Source of the DNA: JAUYQR01 sp963822435
GTDB taxonomy: Bacteria; Pseudomonadota; Alphaproteobacteria; Rhodobacterales; Rhodobacteraceae
Direction: 5' to 3'
Assembly: GCA_963822435.1 (NCBI GenBank)
Contig: CAWGHN010000003.1
Location: forward strand, 62,001 to 126,000
Length of the DNA stretch: 64,000 nt
The notes under the pieces were generated by a model, which was not told the origin of the DNA, ran no database searches, and saw only the letters and a list, made by a program, of their open reading frames with translations. Position numbers and translations under genes: made by a program. Below, one piece after another: positions 1-8,271 of the stretch (position 1 is the first letter of the stretch; the number at the start of each line of letters is the position of its first letter).

Positions 1-324
1 CTGATCCTCGACGCCTGGCGCGATCACGCCGCAACGGTCTGGACCGCGATCCTCGTCTCCAGTTTCCTGACGATCCTCGGCCTCTCGCGCGCGGGCTCCA
101 CCCTCTTCTGGAAATCCCACGCCACGCCGGGTGACGCGCCTGACGCAAAGCCCGAACCCCTCGCCTTCACCGCCGTCTTCGCCCTCCTCGCCGCCCTCGC
201 CGCCCTGACCATCCTCGCCGGCCCCGTCACCCGCTGGCTCGATGCCACGGCGGCCAGCCTCTACGACCCCGCCCCCTACATCGCCGCCACCCAGCTTTAT
301 CAGGATCGCGCCGATGCTCCGTAA
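1..324 (+). CDS. mnhD: Na+/H+ antiporter subunit D, C-terminal end (partial)
   Basis: This is the last 107 codons of a gene that begins left of the window; the stop is TAA at 322-324. MnhD/MrpD is one of the large proton-translocating membrane subunits of the multisubunit cation/proton antiporter and is related to the NuoL/M/N subunits of complex I. The visible part has two hydrophobic membrane segments (about residues 13-30 and 58-80 of the fragment) separated by a polar loop. A SRAGSTLFW stretch typical of the end of this subunit is present. The call rests mainly on that stretch and on the mnhE, mnhF and mnhG genes directly behind it. The next gene starts 11 bases before this one stops, so the subunits are probably translationally coupled. 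Confidence 0.85.
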   Translation: MILDAWRDHAATVWTAILVSSFLTILGLSRAGSTLFWKSHATPGDAPDAKPEPLAFTAVFALLAALAALTILAGPVTRWLDATAASLYDPAPYIAATQLYQDRADAP

Positions 325-805
325 ACTCCTGCCGCACCCCTACCTGTCGTTGACGCTGGTCGTCGTGTGGATGCTTCTGGTCAACCAGTTCAAGATCGGC
401 AGCCTCGTCATGGCCGCCATCCTTGCCCTCATCATCCCGCACCTCACCTCGGCCTGGTGGCCCGACCGCCCGCCAATGCGCCGCCCGCTCAGCCTCTTTG
501 CCTACGCGCTCCTCGTCTTGTGGGATGTCATCGTCGCCAACTTCCAGGTCGCGCGCATCGTCCTCTTCATGCCGAACGCCAAGATCCGCTCCGCCTGGAT
601 CACCGTCCCCCTCGACCTGAAAACACCCGAGGCGATCACCCTTCTCGCCGGCACCATCACCATGACCCCCGGCACCCTCACCGCCGACATGAGCACCTGC
701 GGCCGCGCGCTCCTGATCCACGCGCTCCACGCCCCCGACCCCGACGCCGTGCGCGATGACATCAAATCCCGCTACGAGGCCCGCCTGAAAAGGATATTCG
801 AATGA
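314..805 (+). CDS. mnhE: Na+/H+ antiporter subunit E
   Basis: A 163-residue small membrane subunit of the Mnh/Mrp antiporter. The ATG at 314 lies inside the end of mnhD; a longer in-frame start at 242 would lie almost wholly within mnhD and is less likely. Two hydrophobic segments lie near residues 12-45 and 60-85. They are followed by the TITMTPGTLT motif (about residues 113-122) that marks MnhE and a soluble acidic tail. The product acts in the inner membrane together with the other subunits in sodium/proton exchange and pH homeostasis. The stop overlaps the start of mnhF (ATGA type). Confidence 0.93.
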   Translation: MLRKLLPHPYLSLTLVVVWMLLVNQFKIGSLVMAAILALIIPHLTSAWWPDRPPMRRPLSLFAYALLVLWDVIVANFQVARIVLFMPNAKIRSAWITVPLDLKTPEAITLLAGTITMTPGTLTADMSTCGRALLIHALHAPDPDAVRDDIKSRYEARLKRIFE

Positions 806-1074
806 TCCTGCCCTACGCCCTCGACTTCGCCATCGGCGCCTTCGGCCTGTGCCTCGTGCTGAACCTGATCCGCCTCTTCACCGCCGCCACGCTCACCGAC
901 CGCATCCTCGCCGTCGACACCATGACAGTGAACGCCATCGCCCTGGTCGTCCTTGCCAGCGTCCGCAGCGGCTCGAACCTGCTGTTCGAGGTGGCCCTTC
1001 TCCTTGCCCTCACCGGCTTCATCGGCACCGTCGCCTACTGCAAATACCTTTTGCGGGGGAGCATCATCGAATGA
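802..1074 (+). CDS. mnhF: Na+/H+ antiporter subunit F
   Basis: A 90-residue protein made almost entirely of three transmembrane helices, the usual size and form of MnhF/MrpF. The segment TDRILAVDTMT after the first helix is the conserved family region. Start and stop both overlap their neighbours by four bases (802 with mnhE, 1071 with mnhG), so the D-E-F-G genes form one compact operon. The subunit is needed for assembly and activity of the antiporter in the inner membrane. Confidence 0.93.
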   Translation: MILPYALDFAIGAFGLCLVLNLIRLFTAATLTDRILAVDTMTVNAIALVVLASVRSGSNLLFEVALLLALTGFIGTVAYCKYLLRGSIIE

Positions 1075-1460
1075 CCCCCGCGCTGGACATCCTCATCGCC
1101 GCCTTCCTCGTCGCCGGGGGCATCTTCGGGCTGATCGGCAGCTACGGCCTGCTGAAACTGCGCGACCCGATGCAACGCCTGCACGCGCCGACCAAGGCCA
1201 CCACCATCGGCGTTGGCACCGCCCTCGTCGCCTCCGCCTTCCACCTCGCGCTGCAAGGCCAGGGGGTTAGCTGGCACGAATTGCTGATCGCCGGCTTCCT
1301 GCTGCTCACCGCCCCCGTCTCGGCCCTGTTTCTCGCCAAGACCCACCTCTTCCGCACCATCCCGAAATCCGACCTTCCCGATCCCGGCACCGGCATGCCG
1401 TGGGCCACGCATGACGCCGCCTGGCCCGCAAAACCGGATCGCATCAATCCGCCCTCTTGA
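1071..1460 (+). CDS. mnhG: Na+/H+ antiporter subunit G
   Basis: A 129-residue protein with three membrane helices and the family signature GLLKLRDPMQRLHAPTKATT at about residues 25-44, which identifies MnhG/MrpG. The ATG at 1071 is chosen because it gives the usual N terminus and the four-base overlap with mnhF. It is the last gene of the antiporter operon: a TTG-started deoC begins 88 bases later. The polar tail after about residue 90 (rich in Pro and Asp) is longer than in many homologues, but nothing suggests it is broken. Confidence 0.93.
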   Translation: MTPALDILIAAFLVAGGIFGLIGSYGLLKLRDPMQRLHAPTKATTIGVGTALVASAFHLALQGQGVSWHELLIAGFLLLTAPVSALFLAKTHLFRTIPKSDLPDPGTGMPWATHDAAWPAKPDRINPPS

Positions 1461-1548
1461 CCAAACGGTCAGAATTTCCGCCCCGTCACCCTTGCGGCAC
1501 ACCGGGCCGCATGGCATCGTCGCGCCATCCGACAGGGCGGAGGACCGT

Positions 1549-2535
1549 TTGGAAACGCTGACACCTTTGAAAGACCTCCTGCCGCAGGTCACTCACACCC
1601 GCAACCCCGGCATGCCGCTCGACCTCGACTGGGTCGCGTCGGTGCAGGCCAACACCTCCGCCATCGAACGCCGCGCCGCCACGATCTCGGGCCGCCGCTC
1701 GGTGAAAAAGGACTATCAGGCCGCCTGGCTTTTGAAGGCGATCTCGCTCATCGACCTCACCACCCTTGCCGGTGACGATACCGAAGGCCGCGTCAAGCGC
1801 CTCTGCGCCAAGGCCCGCCAGCCCGTAGCGCCCTGGATGCTGGAGAAACTCGGCCTGCCCCACCTCACCACCGGCGCCGTCTGCGTCTACCACGAGATGG
1901 TCGAAACCGCCGTCCGCGCCCTCGAAGGCACCTCGATCCCCGTCGCGGCCGTCTCCACCGGCTTCCCCGCCGGCCTCTCGCCCTACAAACTCCGCATCGC
2001 TGAAATCGGTGAAAGCGTCCGCGCCGGGGCAAAGGAAATCGACATCGTCATCTCCCGCCGCCACGTCCTCACGCAGAACTGGCAGGCTCTCTATGACGAG
2101 ATGCGCGACATGCGCGCCGCCTGCGGGGACGCCCACGTCAAGGCGATCCTCGCCACAGGCGAACTTGGCACGCTGCGCAACGTCGCCCGCGCCAGCCTCA
2201 TCTGCATGATGGCCGGCGCCGATTTCATCAAGACCTCCACCGGCAAGGAACCGGTCAACGCCACCCTCCCCGTCACCCTGACGATGATCCGCTGCATCCG
2301 CGACTATGAAGACCGCACCGGCATCAAGGTCGGCTACAAACCCGCCGGCGGCATCGCCAAGGCCAAGGACGCCCTCACCTATCTCGCCCTCATCAAGGAC
2401 GAGCTTGGCCACCCTTGGCTGCAACCCGACCTCTTCCGCTTCGGCGCCTCCTCCCTCCTCGGCGACATCGAACGCCAGCTTGAACACCACCTCACCGGCC
2501 ACTACTCCGCCGGCTTCCGCCACGCGATGGGCTGA
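1549..2535 (+). CDS. deoC: Deoxyribose-phosphate aldolase
   Basis: DeoC cleaves 2-deoxy-D-ribose 5-phosphate into glyceraldehyde 3-phosphate and acetaldehyde in deoxynucleoside breakdown. The product is 328 residues. The Schiff-base lysine lies in DFIKTSTGK (K228) and the second active-site lysine in GYKPAGG (K264). The start is a TTG at 1549, chosen because a strong GGAGG at 1539-1543 lies five bases upstream; the first ATG in frame (1612) has no such site. Behind it lie an ALDH and rpiB, so acetaldehyde and pentose phosphates could be handled by neighbouring products; that link is inferred from position. Confidence 0.95.
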   Translation: METLTPLKDLLPQVTHTRNPGMPLDLDWVASVQANTSAIERRAATISGRRSVKKDYQAAWLLKAISLIDLTTLAGDDTEGRVKRLCAKARQPVAPWMLEKLGLPHLTTGAVCVYHEMVETAVRALEGTSIPVAAVSTGFPAGLSPYKLRIAEIGESVRAGAKEIDIVISRRHVLTQNWQALYDEMRDMRAACGDAHVKAILATGELGTLRNVARASLICMMAGADFIKTSTGKEPVNATLPVTLTMIRCIRDYEDRTGIKVGYKPAGGIAKAKDALTYLALIKDELGHPWLQPDLFRFGASSLLGDIERQLEHHLTGHYSAGFRHAMG

Positions 2536-2576
2536 TCCCATGCCCGGCCCCGCACCAACGCCCGCAACCCACGCCC

Positions 2577-2599
2577 CCCTCCCCCCTTGTGGGGGAGGG
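2577..2599. repeat. GC-rich intergenic hairpin after deoC
   Basis: Nine-base arms CCCTCCCCC (2577-2585) and GGGGGAGGG (2591-2599) flank a five-base loop. A purine-rich GGATGGGGTGGGGGGG tail follows. The hairpin sits in the 117-base gap between deoC and the ALDH gene. There is no T-run, so it is not a classical terminator; it may be an mRNA-stabilising or attenuating hairpin. I believe similar C/G-rich palindromes are common between genes in GC-rich alphaproteobacteria, but I cannot check that here. Confidence 0.6.
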
Positions 2600-2652
2600 A
2601 TGGGGTGGGGGGGCCACCAGCCGTTCATCGAAGTGACCACGAGGCACCAGCC

Positions 2653-4993
2653 ATGACCATCAAGGAAATCTTCGACAGCATGGCCTACGGCCCCGCCCCG
2701 GAATCCGCCACCGAAGCCCTCGCCTGGATCGCCAAACACAATGGCACCTTCGGCCACTGGATCGACGGCGCCTTCACCAAACCGGGCAACACCTTCACCA
2801 CCGCCAACCCGGCCACCGGCGAACCCCTCGCGCAAGTCACCCAAGGCACCGAAGCCGACATCGCCGCCGCCGTCAAAGCCGCCCGCCGCGCCCAGCCAGC
2901 TTGGGCCAAACTTCCCGCCCACAGCCGCGCCAAATACCTCTACGCACTCGCCCGCCTGACGCAAAAGCACGCCCGCCTCCTCGCCGTCCTTGAAACCCTC
3001 GACAACGGCAAGCCGATCCGCGAGTCGCCGCGACATCGACATCCCCCTCGTCGCCCGCCACTTTTCCTACCACGCCGGCCTCGCCCAGCTCCTCCCCTCC
3101 GAACACCCCGACCTCCAACCCTTGGGCGTTTGCGGAGCCGTCATCCCCTGGAACTTCCCGCTCCTCATGCTCGCCTGGAAGGTCGCCCCGGCGCTGGCCG
3201 CCGGCAACACCATCGTCCTCAAACCCGCCGAATACACCCCCCTCACCGCCCTCCTCTTCGCCGAAATCAGCCGCGAGGCGGGCCTGCCCAAAGGTGTCCT
3301 CAACATCGTCACCGGCGACGGCACCACCGGGGCCGCGCTGGTAGACGCCGAGGTAAACAAGATCGCCTTCACCGGCTCCACCTCGGTCGGCAAACGCATC
3401 CGCGCCGCCACGGCAGGCAGCGGCAAGGCCCTCACCCTGGAACTCGGCGGCAAATCCCCCTACATCGTCTTCGACGACGCCGACCTTGATTCCGCCGTCG
3501 AGGGCCTTGTGGATGCCATCTGGTTCAACCAGGGCCAGGTCTGCTGCGCCGGCTCCCGCCTCCTCGTGCAGGAAGGTGTCGCCCACCGCTTCCACACCAA
3601 ACTCAAACGCCGGATGGACGGCCTTCGCATCGGCGATCCCTTGGACAAGGCCATCGACATCGGCGCCATCGTCGATCCGGTCCAGTTGCAATCCATCACC
3701 GACATGGTCGCCGCCAACACCGAAGGCGAAACCTACCGCGCCGCCGCCGCGCTGCCCACCGGCTGCTTCTACCCGCCGACGCTCATCACCGGGCTCTCCG
3801 CCGCCTCCACCCTGATGCAGGAAGAAATCTTCGGCCCCGTCCTCGTCTCGATGACCTTCCGCACGCCGGAAGAAGCGGTCGCCCTCGCCAACAACACCCG
3901 CTACGGCCTCGCCGCAACGGTCTGGTCTGAAAACATCAACCTCGCCCTCGACATCGCCCCAAAGCTGAAGGCCGGCATCGTCTGGGTCAACGCCACCAAC
4001 CTCTTCGACGCCGCCGCAGGCTTTGGAGGCGTGCGCGAATCCGGCTTTGGCCGCGAAGGCGGCTGGGAAGGGCTGATGGCCTACCTCAAACCCACCGCCA
4101 AACCCGTCGCCCTGAAACCCGTGACGCCCGCCCCCGAACCCGCCAGCCCCGAAGCTCCCGCCCTCGACCGCACAGCGAAACTCTACATCGGCGGCAAGCA
4201 GGCCCGCCCCGATGGCGGCTATTCCCAACCGATCTACAGCCCCCGCGGCAAACTTCTCGGCCACACCGGCATCGGCAACCGCAAGGATATCCGCAACGCA
4301 GTCGAGGCCGCCCACGCCGCCAAAGGCTGGGGCAAGGCCACCGGCCACAACCGCGCGCAGATCCTCTACTACATCGCCGAAAACCTCTCCGCCCGCGCCG
4401 AGGAATTTGGCCAACGCCTGAAAGACCTCACCGGCTACAACGGCACGGCTGAAGTCGAGGCGTCGATCCAGCGCCTCTTCACCTACGCCGCATGGTCCGA
4501 CAAATTCGACGGTGCCGCGAAATCCGTCCCGATCCGTGGCATCGCGCTTGCGATGAACGAACCCGTCGGCGTGATCGGCGCGCTTTGCCCGGATGAAGCC
4601 CCGCTCCTCGGCCTCGTCTCCGTCATGGCCCCCGCCATCGCGATGGGCAACACCTGTGTCCTCGTCCCCTCCGCCGCCTACCCCCTCGCCGCAACCGATT
4701 TCTATCAGGTGCTCGACACCTCCGACCTCCCCGCAGGCGTCGTCAACATCGTCACCGGCCCGCCCGCAGACCTTGCGAAATCCCTCGCCGGGCATATGGA
4801 CGTTGACGCGGTGTGGAGCTTCTCCTCCCAGAACCTCGCCACCCTGATCGAACGCGAAGCCGCCCTGAACGTCAAACGCACATGGGTCAACAACGGCCAC
4901 GCCCGCACCTGGATCGGGCCCGCCGGCGAAGGCCGCGAGTTCCTTCGCCACGCCACCGAAGTCAAAACCATCTGGGTGCCCTATGGCGAATGA
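2653..4993 (+). pseudogene. ALDH16-type aldehyde dehydrogenase, frameshifted
   Basis: Two frames together encode one protein of about 779 residues. The first frame runs from ATG 2653 through LETLDNGKPIRES. The reading then moves by one base at about 3028, where an extra C in GAGTCGCCGCGAC breaks the expected RESRDIDIP, and continues to 4993. The N-terminal unit is a full ALDH with PWNF, ELGGKSP and the catalytic cysteine pair in GQVCCAG (about C297/C298). The C-terminal unit (from about residue 510) is a second ALDH fold that lacks a catalytic cysteine. This layout is that of bacterial ALDH16. As read, translation would stop in the first unit. The rest of the sequence is intact, so it is either a very recent mutation or a sequence error. 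The start of rpiB overlaps the 3' end. Confidence 0.85.
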
Positions 4994-5429
4994 ACCTACC
5001 CGCATCGTCGTCTCCAGCGACCACGCCGCGATTCCACTCCGCCAGGCCATCGCCGCACATCTTGCAGCCAAGGGCTACGCCGTCACCGACATTGGCCCGA
5101 CCACGCCCGAAAGCACCCACTACCCCCTGCACGGCAAGGCCGCCGCCGAACGTGTCGCGTCCGGCGAGTGCCAGCTCGGCATCATCGTCTGCGGCACCGG
5201 CCAAGGCATCATGATGGCGGCGAACAAGGTGAAAGGCATCCGTTGCGGCGTCTGCTCCGACACCTTCTCCGCCAAGATGATCCGTCAGCACAACGACGCC
5301 AACATGCTGTCGCTTGGCGCGCGGGTGGTGGGTGAAGGCCTCGCGCTTGAAATCGTCGACGCCTTCCTCGGGGCCCGTTTCGAAGGCGGCCGCCACGCCA
5401 CCCGCGTCGACATGATCGAAGCGCCCTAG
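4983..5429 (+). CDS. rpiB: Ribose-5-phosphate isomerase B family (RpiB/LacAB)
   Basis: A 148-residue sugar-phosphate isomerase, expected to interconvert ribose 5-phosphate and ribulose 5-phosphate or a related pentose/tetrose phosphate. The N terminus RIVVSSDHAA holds the substrate-binding Asp-His. The catalytic cysteine is C70 in VCGTGQG, and the phosphate-binding HNDAN segment follows near residue 104. Classical RpiB has CGSGIG at the active site, so the GTGQG variant may mark a subgroup with another substrate (erythrulose- and apiose-type isomerases also belong to this family). The ATG at 4983 overlaps the end of the ALDH gene by 11 bases, consistent with one deoC-ALDH-rpiB operon. Confidence 0.9.
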   Translation: MANEPTRIVVSSDHAAIPLRQAIAAHLAAKGYAVTDIGPTTPESTHYPLHGKAAAERVASGECQLGIIVCGTGQGIMMAANKVKGIRCGVCSDTFSAKMIRQHNDANMLSLGARVVGEGLALEIVDAFLGARFEGGRHATRVDMIEAP

Positions 5430-5444
5430 ACCGATTCGCCCATC

Positions 5445-5524
5445 AAGGTTAACGCCCGGCCCACCGCCCGAACGTATGGCCGCTTGCCAGACGTTTGCCA
5501 TACGCCTGCCATACCGTTAACCTT
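5445..5524. promoter_or_regulatory. Nested palindromes between convergent rpiB and yqgE
   Basis: Outer ten-base arms AAGGTTAACG (5445-5454) and CGTTAACCTT (5515-5524) enclose inner eight-base arms CGTATGGC (5473-5480) and GCCATACG (5497-5504). A further GCCATACC copy lies at 5508-5515. It lies in the 133-base gap between two convergent genes, so a two-way transcription-end hairpin is the simplest reading, although there is no clear T-run. A protein-binding array on the repeated GCCATAC unit is the alternative. Confidence 0.55.
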
Positions 5525-5562
5525 TCCGAAATCAGGCAAATTACCGCAGCGTTCCCAAGCCC

Positions 5563-6120
5563 TTAGGCCCGCCCCGCCGACCCGCTCAGCGTGCGGGGGT
5601 CAATCCCCATCCGCCGCAGCGCCGCCGCCCACTTGCCGCCGTCATCGCGCGAAAACACCAGCCCGGCTTCCGGCTCTCCGGTCAGCCAGTCGTTGCGGAT
5701 GATCTCCGCCTCCAACTGCCCCGGCCCCCACCCGGCATAGCCCAAGGCAAGGATCGCCGCCTCCGGCCCCTCGCCCTTCGCCAGCGCCTCCAGCACGTCC
5801 ATCGTCGCCGTCATCTCGAACCCGCCCGGCACCGACATCGAACTGCCACCCTGCGGTCGCCAGTCGCCCGAATGCAGCACGAACCCCCGCCCCCGCTCCA
5901 CCGGACCACCGACATGCACGCGAATGTCGCGCCCCTCGGGGGCCATAGGAATGTTCAACTGTTCCAACAGCTTGGCAAAGCTCAGATCGACCGCAGGCTT
6001 GTTGATCACGATGCCCATCGCGCCCTCCGGCGAATGGGCGCAGATAAGGATCACGCTGCGCTCGAAGCGGGGGTCGCCCATCCCCGGCATCGCGATCAGG
6101 ATCTTGCCAGCCAGTTCCAT
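5563..6120 (-). CDS. yqgE: YqgE/AlgH family protein
   Basis: A 185-residue member of the YqgE/AlgH family (formerly DUF179). The family hallmarks are all present: GKILIAMPGMGDPRFERSV at the N terminus, then GAMGIVINKP (about residues 33-42), VHVGGPVERGRGFVLHS (about 68-84) and ALGYAGWGPGQLE (about 125-137). The biochemical role of the family is not settled; AlgH was first linked to alginate regulation in Pseudomonas. It is transcribed convergently with rpiB and divergently from the DsbD-N-like gene at 6261. Confidence 0.93.
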   Translation of the reverse strand: MELAGKILIAMPGMGDPRFERSVILICAHSPEGAMGIVINKPAVDLSFAKLLEQLNIPMAPEGRDIRVHVGGPVERGRGFVLHSGDWRPQGGSSMSVPGGFEMTATMDVLEALAKGEGPEAAILALGYAGWGPGQLEAEIIRNDWLTGEPEAGLVFSRDDGGKWAAALRRMGIDPRTLSGSAGRA

Positions 6121-6260
6121 GCGGCACCCTCCGTGTCGCCCTAAGCATGGCGCTGCCGGACGGCGGCCTCAACCCCTGATCTCGCATCTGGCATGCGCCG
6201 GTCACGCCTCGTCGCCGCAAAGTGATTTCAACTGGCGCCGCAAGCCTCTATCTTCGCCAC

Positions 6261-7061
6261 ATGACCCGCACCTGGCTGATCGTCGCCCCGCTCCTCGCCC
6301 TCGCAGGCCCCGCCCTCGCCACCACGCAGGACGACGTTCTTGTCGGCGCCATCCTGCCCGGCTGGCAGATGCCCGACGGCAGCCACATGGCCGGCCTCCA
6401 GCTAACCCTAGCGCCTGGTTGGAAAACTTATTGGCGCAGCCCCGGCGACGCGGGCATCCCACCCGCGTTCGACTGGTCCGAATCTGAAAACGTCCGTGCC
6501 GTCCGCATCCACTGGCCCGCCCCCAGCGTGTTCCTGACCAACGGGCTGCAGAGCATCGGCTACCACGACAAGGTCACCTTGCCGGTCGAGGTTACGGCCA
6601 TCGACCCGGCTCTCCCGATGCGCCTTTCAGCCACCGTAGAGCTTGGCGTCTGCGACGAGATCTGCCTGCCAGCCAGCCTTACCCTGACCACCGATTTGAT
6701 CGCCCCCGGTGCCAGCGACACGACGATCAAGGCCGCCCTGGCCCGCCGCCCCGCCACCGCCACCGAGGCTGGCGTCACCTCCGTCAATTGCACCGTCGAC
6801 CCGATCGCCGATGGCCTGCGGATCACCGCATCCATCGCCATGCCGCGCAGCGGTGGTCCGGAAACCGTCGCCTTCGAAACCGCCGACCCCACCGTCTGGA
6901 TTGCGCAAAGCACGGCATCTCGGGACGGTAACCGATTGACGGCAATGACAGAAATGGTTCCGCAATCTGGCGCACCCTTTGCGCTTGACCGGTCCGAGGT
7001 GATCGTAACCATCCTGTCAGATGACGGCGCGGTGGAAATCCGCGGCTGCCCCGCTCCCTGA
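6261..7061 (+). CDS. Periplasmic DsbD N-terminal-domain-like protein
   Basis: A 266-residue secreted protein. Residues 1-20 form a signal peptide (hydrophobic core VAPLLALAGPAL, cleavage probably after ALA). The body matches the thiol-disulfide interchange domain found at the N terminus of DsbD: WKTYWRSPGDAG at about residues 54-65 and the cysteine pair in VCDEICLP (C131, C135). There is no membrane channel or thioredoxin domain, so this is a stand-alone redox partner. Homologues may serve copper resistance or cytochrome maturation, but the substrate cannot be told from sequence. Two additional Cys lie near residues 178 and 263. No clear neighbour explains its role: it is divergent to yqgE and convergent with moaB. 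Confidence 0.82.
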   Translation: MTRTWLIVAPLLALAGPALATTQDDVLVGAILPGWQMPDGSHMAGLQLTLAPGWKTYWRSPGDAGIPPAFDWSESENVRAVRIHWPAPSVFLTNGLQSIGYHDKVTLPVEVTAIDPALPMRLSATVELGVCDEICLPASLTLTTDLIAPGASDTTIKAALARRPATATEAGVTSVNCTVDPIADGLRITASIAMPRSGGPETVAFETADPTVWIAQSTASRDGNRLTAMTEMVPQSGAPFALDRSEVIVTILSDDGAVEIRGCPAP

Positions 7062-7092
7062 AGCGGCGCGGGCGATGGCGCCGCACCCGCCA

Positions 7093-7635
7093 TCATTTCC
7101 GGCGGCGGTGTTCGTCCAGCCTTGGAAAAATCTCGACGAAGTTGCAAGGCTTGTGCCGGAAATCCAGTTGCCAGCGCAAAATCTCGTCCCACGCATCGCG
7201 GCAGGCACCGGGACTGCCCGGCAGCGCGAACAGATACGTCCCGCCGGCAACCCCGCCACAGGCCCGGCTCTGCACCGCCGACGTGCCGATCTTCTGCATC
7301 GAGACGATGGTGAACACCGTCCCGAACGCCTCGATCTCCTTCTCATAAACGTCGCGGTGCGCCTCAACCGTCACGTCCCGCCCGGTCAAACCGGTGCCGC
7401 CCGTGGTCAGGATGACATCCACCGCCGGATCGGCAATCCACGCCCTCAGCCGCGCGGCAATCTCGGCCCGGTCGTCCTGCACGATGCCGCGCGCCGCCAG
7501 CACATGCCCCGCGCCCAGAAGCCGCTCCACCAGCGTATCGCCCGACGTGTCATCCGCTGCCGTGCGCGTGTCGCTGACCGTCAGCACCGCGATGCGGACC
7601 GGGATGAACTCCTTCGTCTCGTCGATCCTCGACAT
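7093..7635 (-). CDS. moaB: Molybdopterin biosynthesis protein MoaB
   Basis: A 180-residue MoaB/MogA-fold protein, expected to adenylylate molybdopterin before molybdenum insertion. The ligand-binding loop TTGGTGLTGRDVT lies at residues 78-89. SDTRTAADDTSG near the N terminus and ALPGSPGACRDAW near the C terminus are also typical. The upstream gene on the same strand (lysE-type exporter) ends three bases before it and a UDG gene precedes that, so the three may be co-transcribed even though their functions are unrelated. Confidence 0.93.
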   Translation of the reverse strand: MSRIDETKEFIPVRIAVLTVSDTRTAADDTSGDTLVERLLGAGHVLAARGIVQDDRAEIAARLRAWIADPAVDVILTTGGTGLTGRDVTVEAHRDVYEKEIEAFGTVFTIVSMQKIGTSAVQSRACGGVAGGTYLFALPGSPGACRDAWDEILRWQLDFRHKPCNFVEIFPRLDEHRRRK

Positions 7636-7638
7636 GAC

Positions 7639-8271
7639 CTACCCCCGCTCCATCAGCGCCAACCGCAGCGCCAAAAGCCCGAACACCCCCGCGCTCGCCC
7701 GCCCCAGCCAGCGCGCCAGCCGCTCCGACCGGGCCAGCCGCTGGCCGATGCTGCCGGCAAAACCGCCGACCAGCCCGTTTACCAGAAACCCGCCCATCGA
7801 GAACGCCAGCCCAAGGATCAGGAACTGCGGCAGAACCGGACGCGCAGGGTCGACGAACTGCGGCAGGAACGCAAGGATGAACAGGATAACTTTCGGATTC
7901 AACAGGTTGACCAGCAGCGCCTCACCAAAGATGCGCGCGGCCGGGCGCGGCGCCACAGTCGCCGCCGTCAGCGCCCCCTGCCCACGCAGCGCCGAAATGG
8001 CCAGCCACATCAGGTATCCGACCCCCACCCAGCGGATCACATCGAACGCCAAGGGATGCGCCGCGATCAGCGCGCCAAGGCCCAGACCGGCGATCAGCGT
8101 ATGCACCATGCCGCCGACCGCGATGCCAAAATTCGCCGCCATCGCCGCGCGCCGCCCGCCCTTCAACCCTTGCCCAAGGCAGAACATCATGTCCGCCCCC
8201 GGCGTCAGATTCAGCGCCAGCCCCGCCGGGATGAACGCCAGCAGCGTCAGCGGATCAACCGGCAGCGCCAT
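7639..8271 (-). CDS. LysE/RhtB family amino-acid exporter
   Basis: A 210-residue inner-membrane protein with about six hydrophobic segments. It has the family signature LTPGADMMFCLGQGLKGGRRA (about residues 22-42) and the later NLLNPKVILFILAFLPQFV (about 121-139). The family exports amino acids such as lysine, threonine or homoserine lactone; the substrate here is unknown. The start overlaps the end of the UDG gene by 17 bases, and the stop lies three bases before the moaB start. Confidence 0.9.
   Translation of the reverse strand: MALPVDPLTLLAFIPAGLALNLTPGADMMFCLGQGLKGGRRAAMAANFGIAVGGMVHTLIAGLGLGALIAAHPLAFDVIRWVGVGYLMWLAISALRGQGALTAATVAPRPAARIFGEALLVNLLNPKVILFILAFLPQFVDPARPVLPQFLILGLAFSMGGFLVNGLVGGFAGSIGQRLARSERLARWLGRASAGVFGLLALRLALMERG

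Noticed and set aside
2873..5071. Long minus-strand open frame opposite the ALDH gene
   Set aside because: Composition is that of an antisense shadow with no family motif; the plus-strand ALDH is unambiguous.
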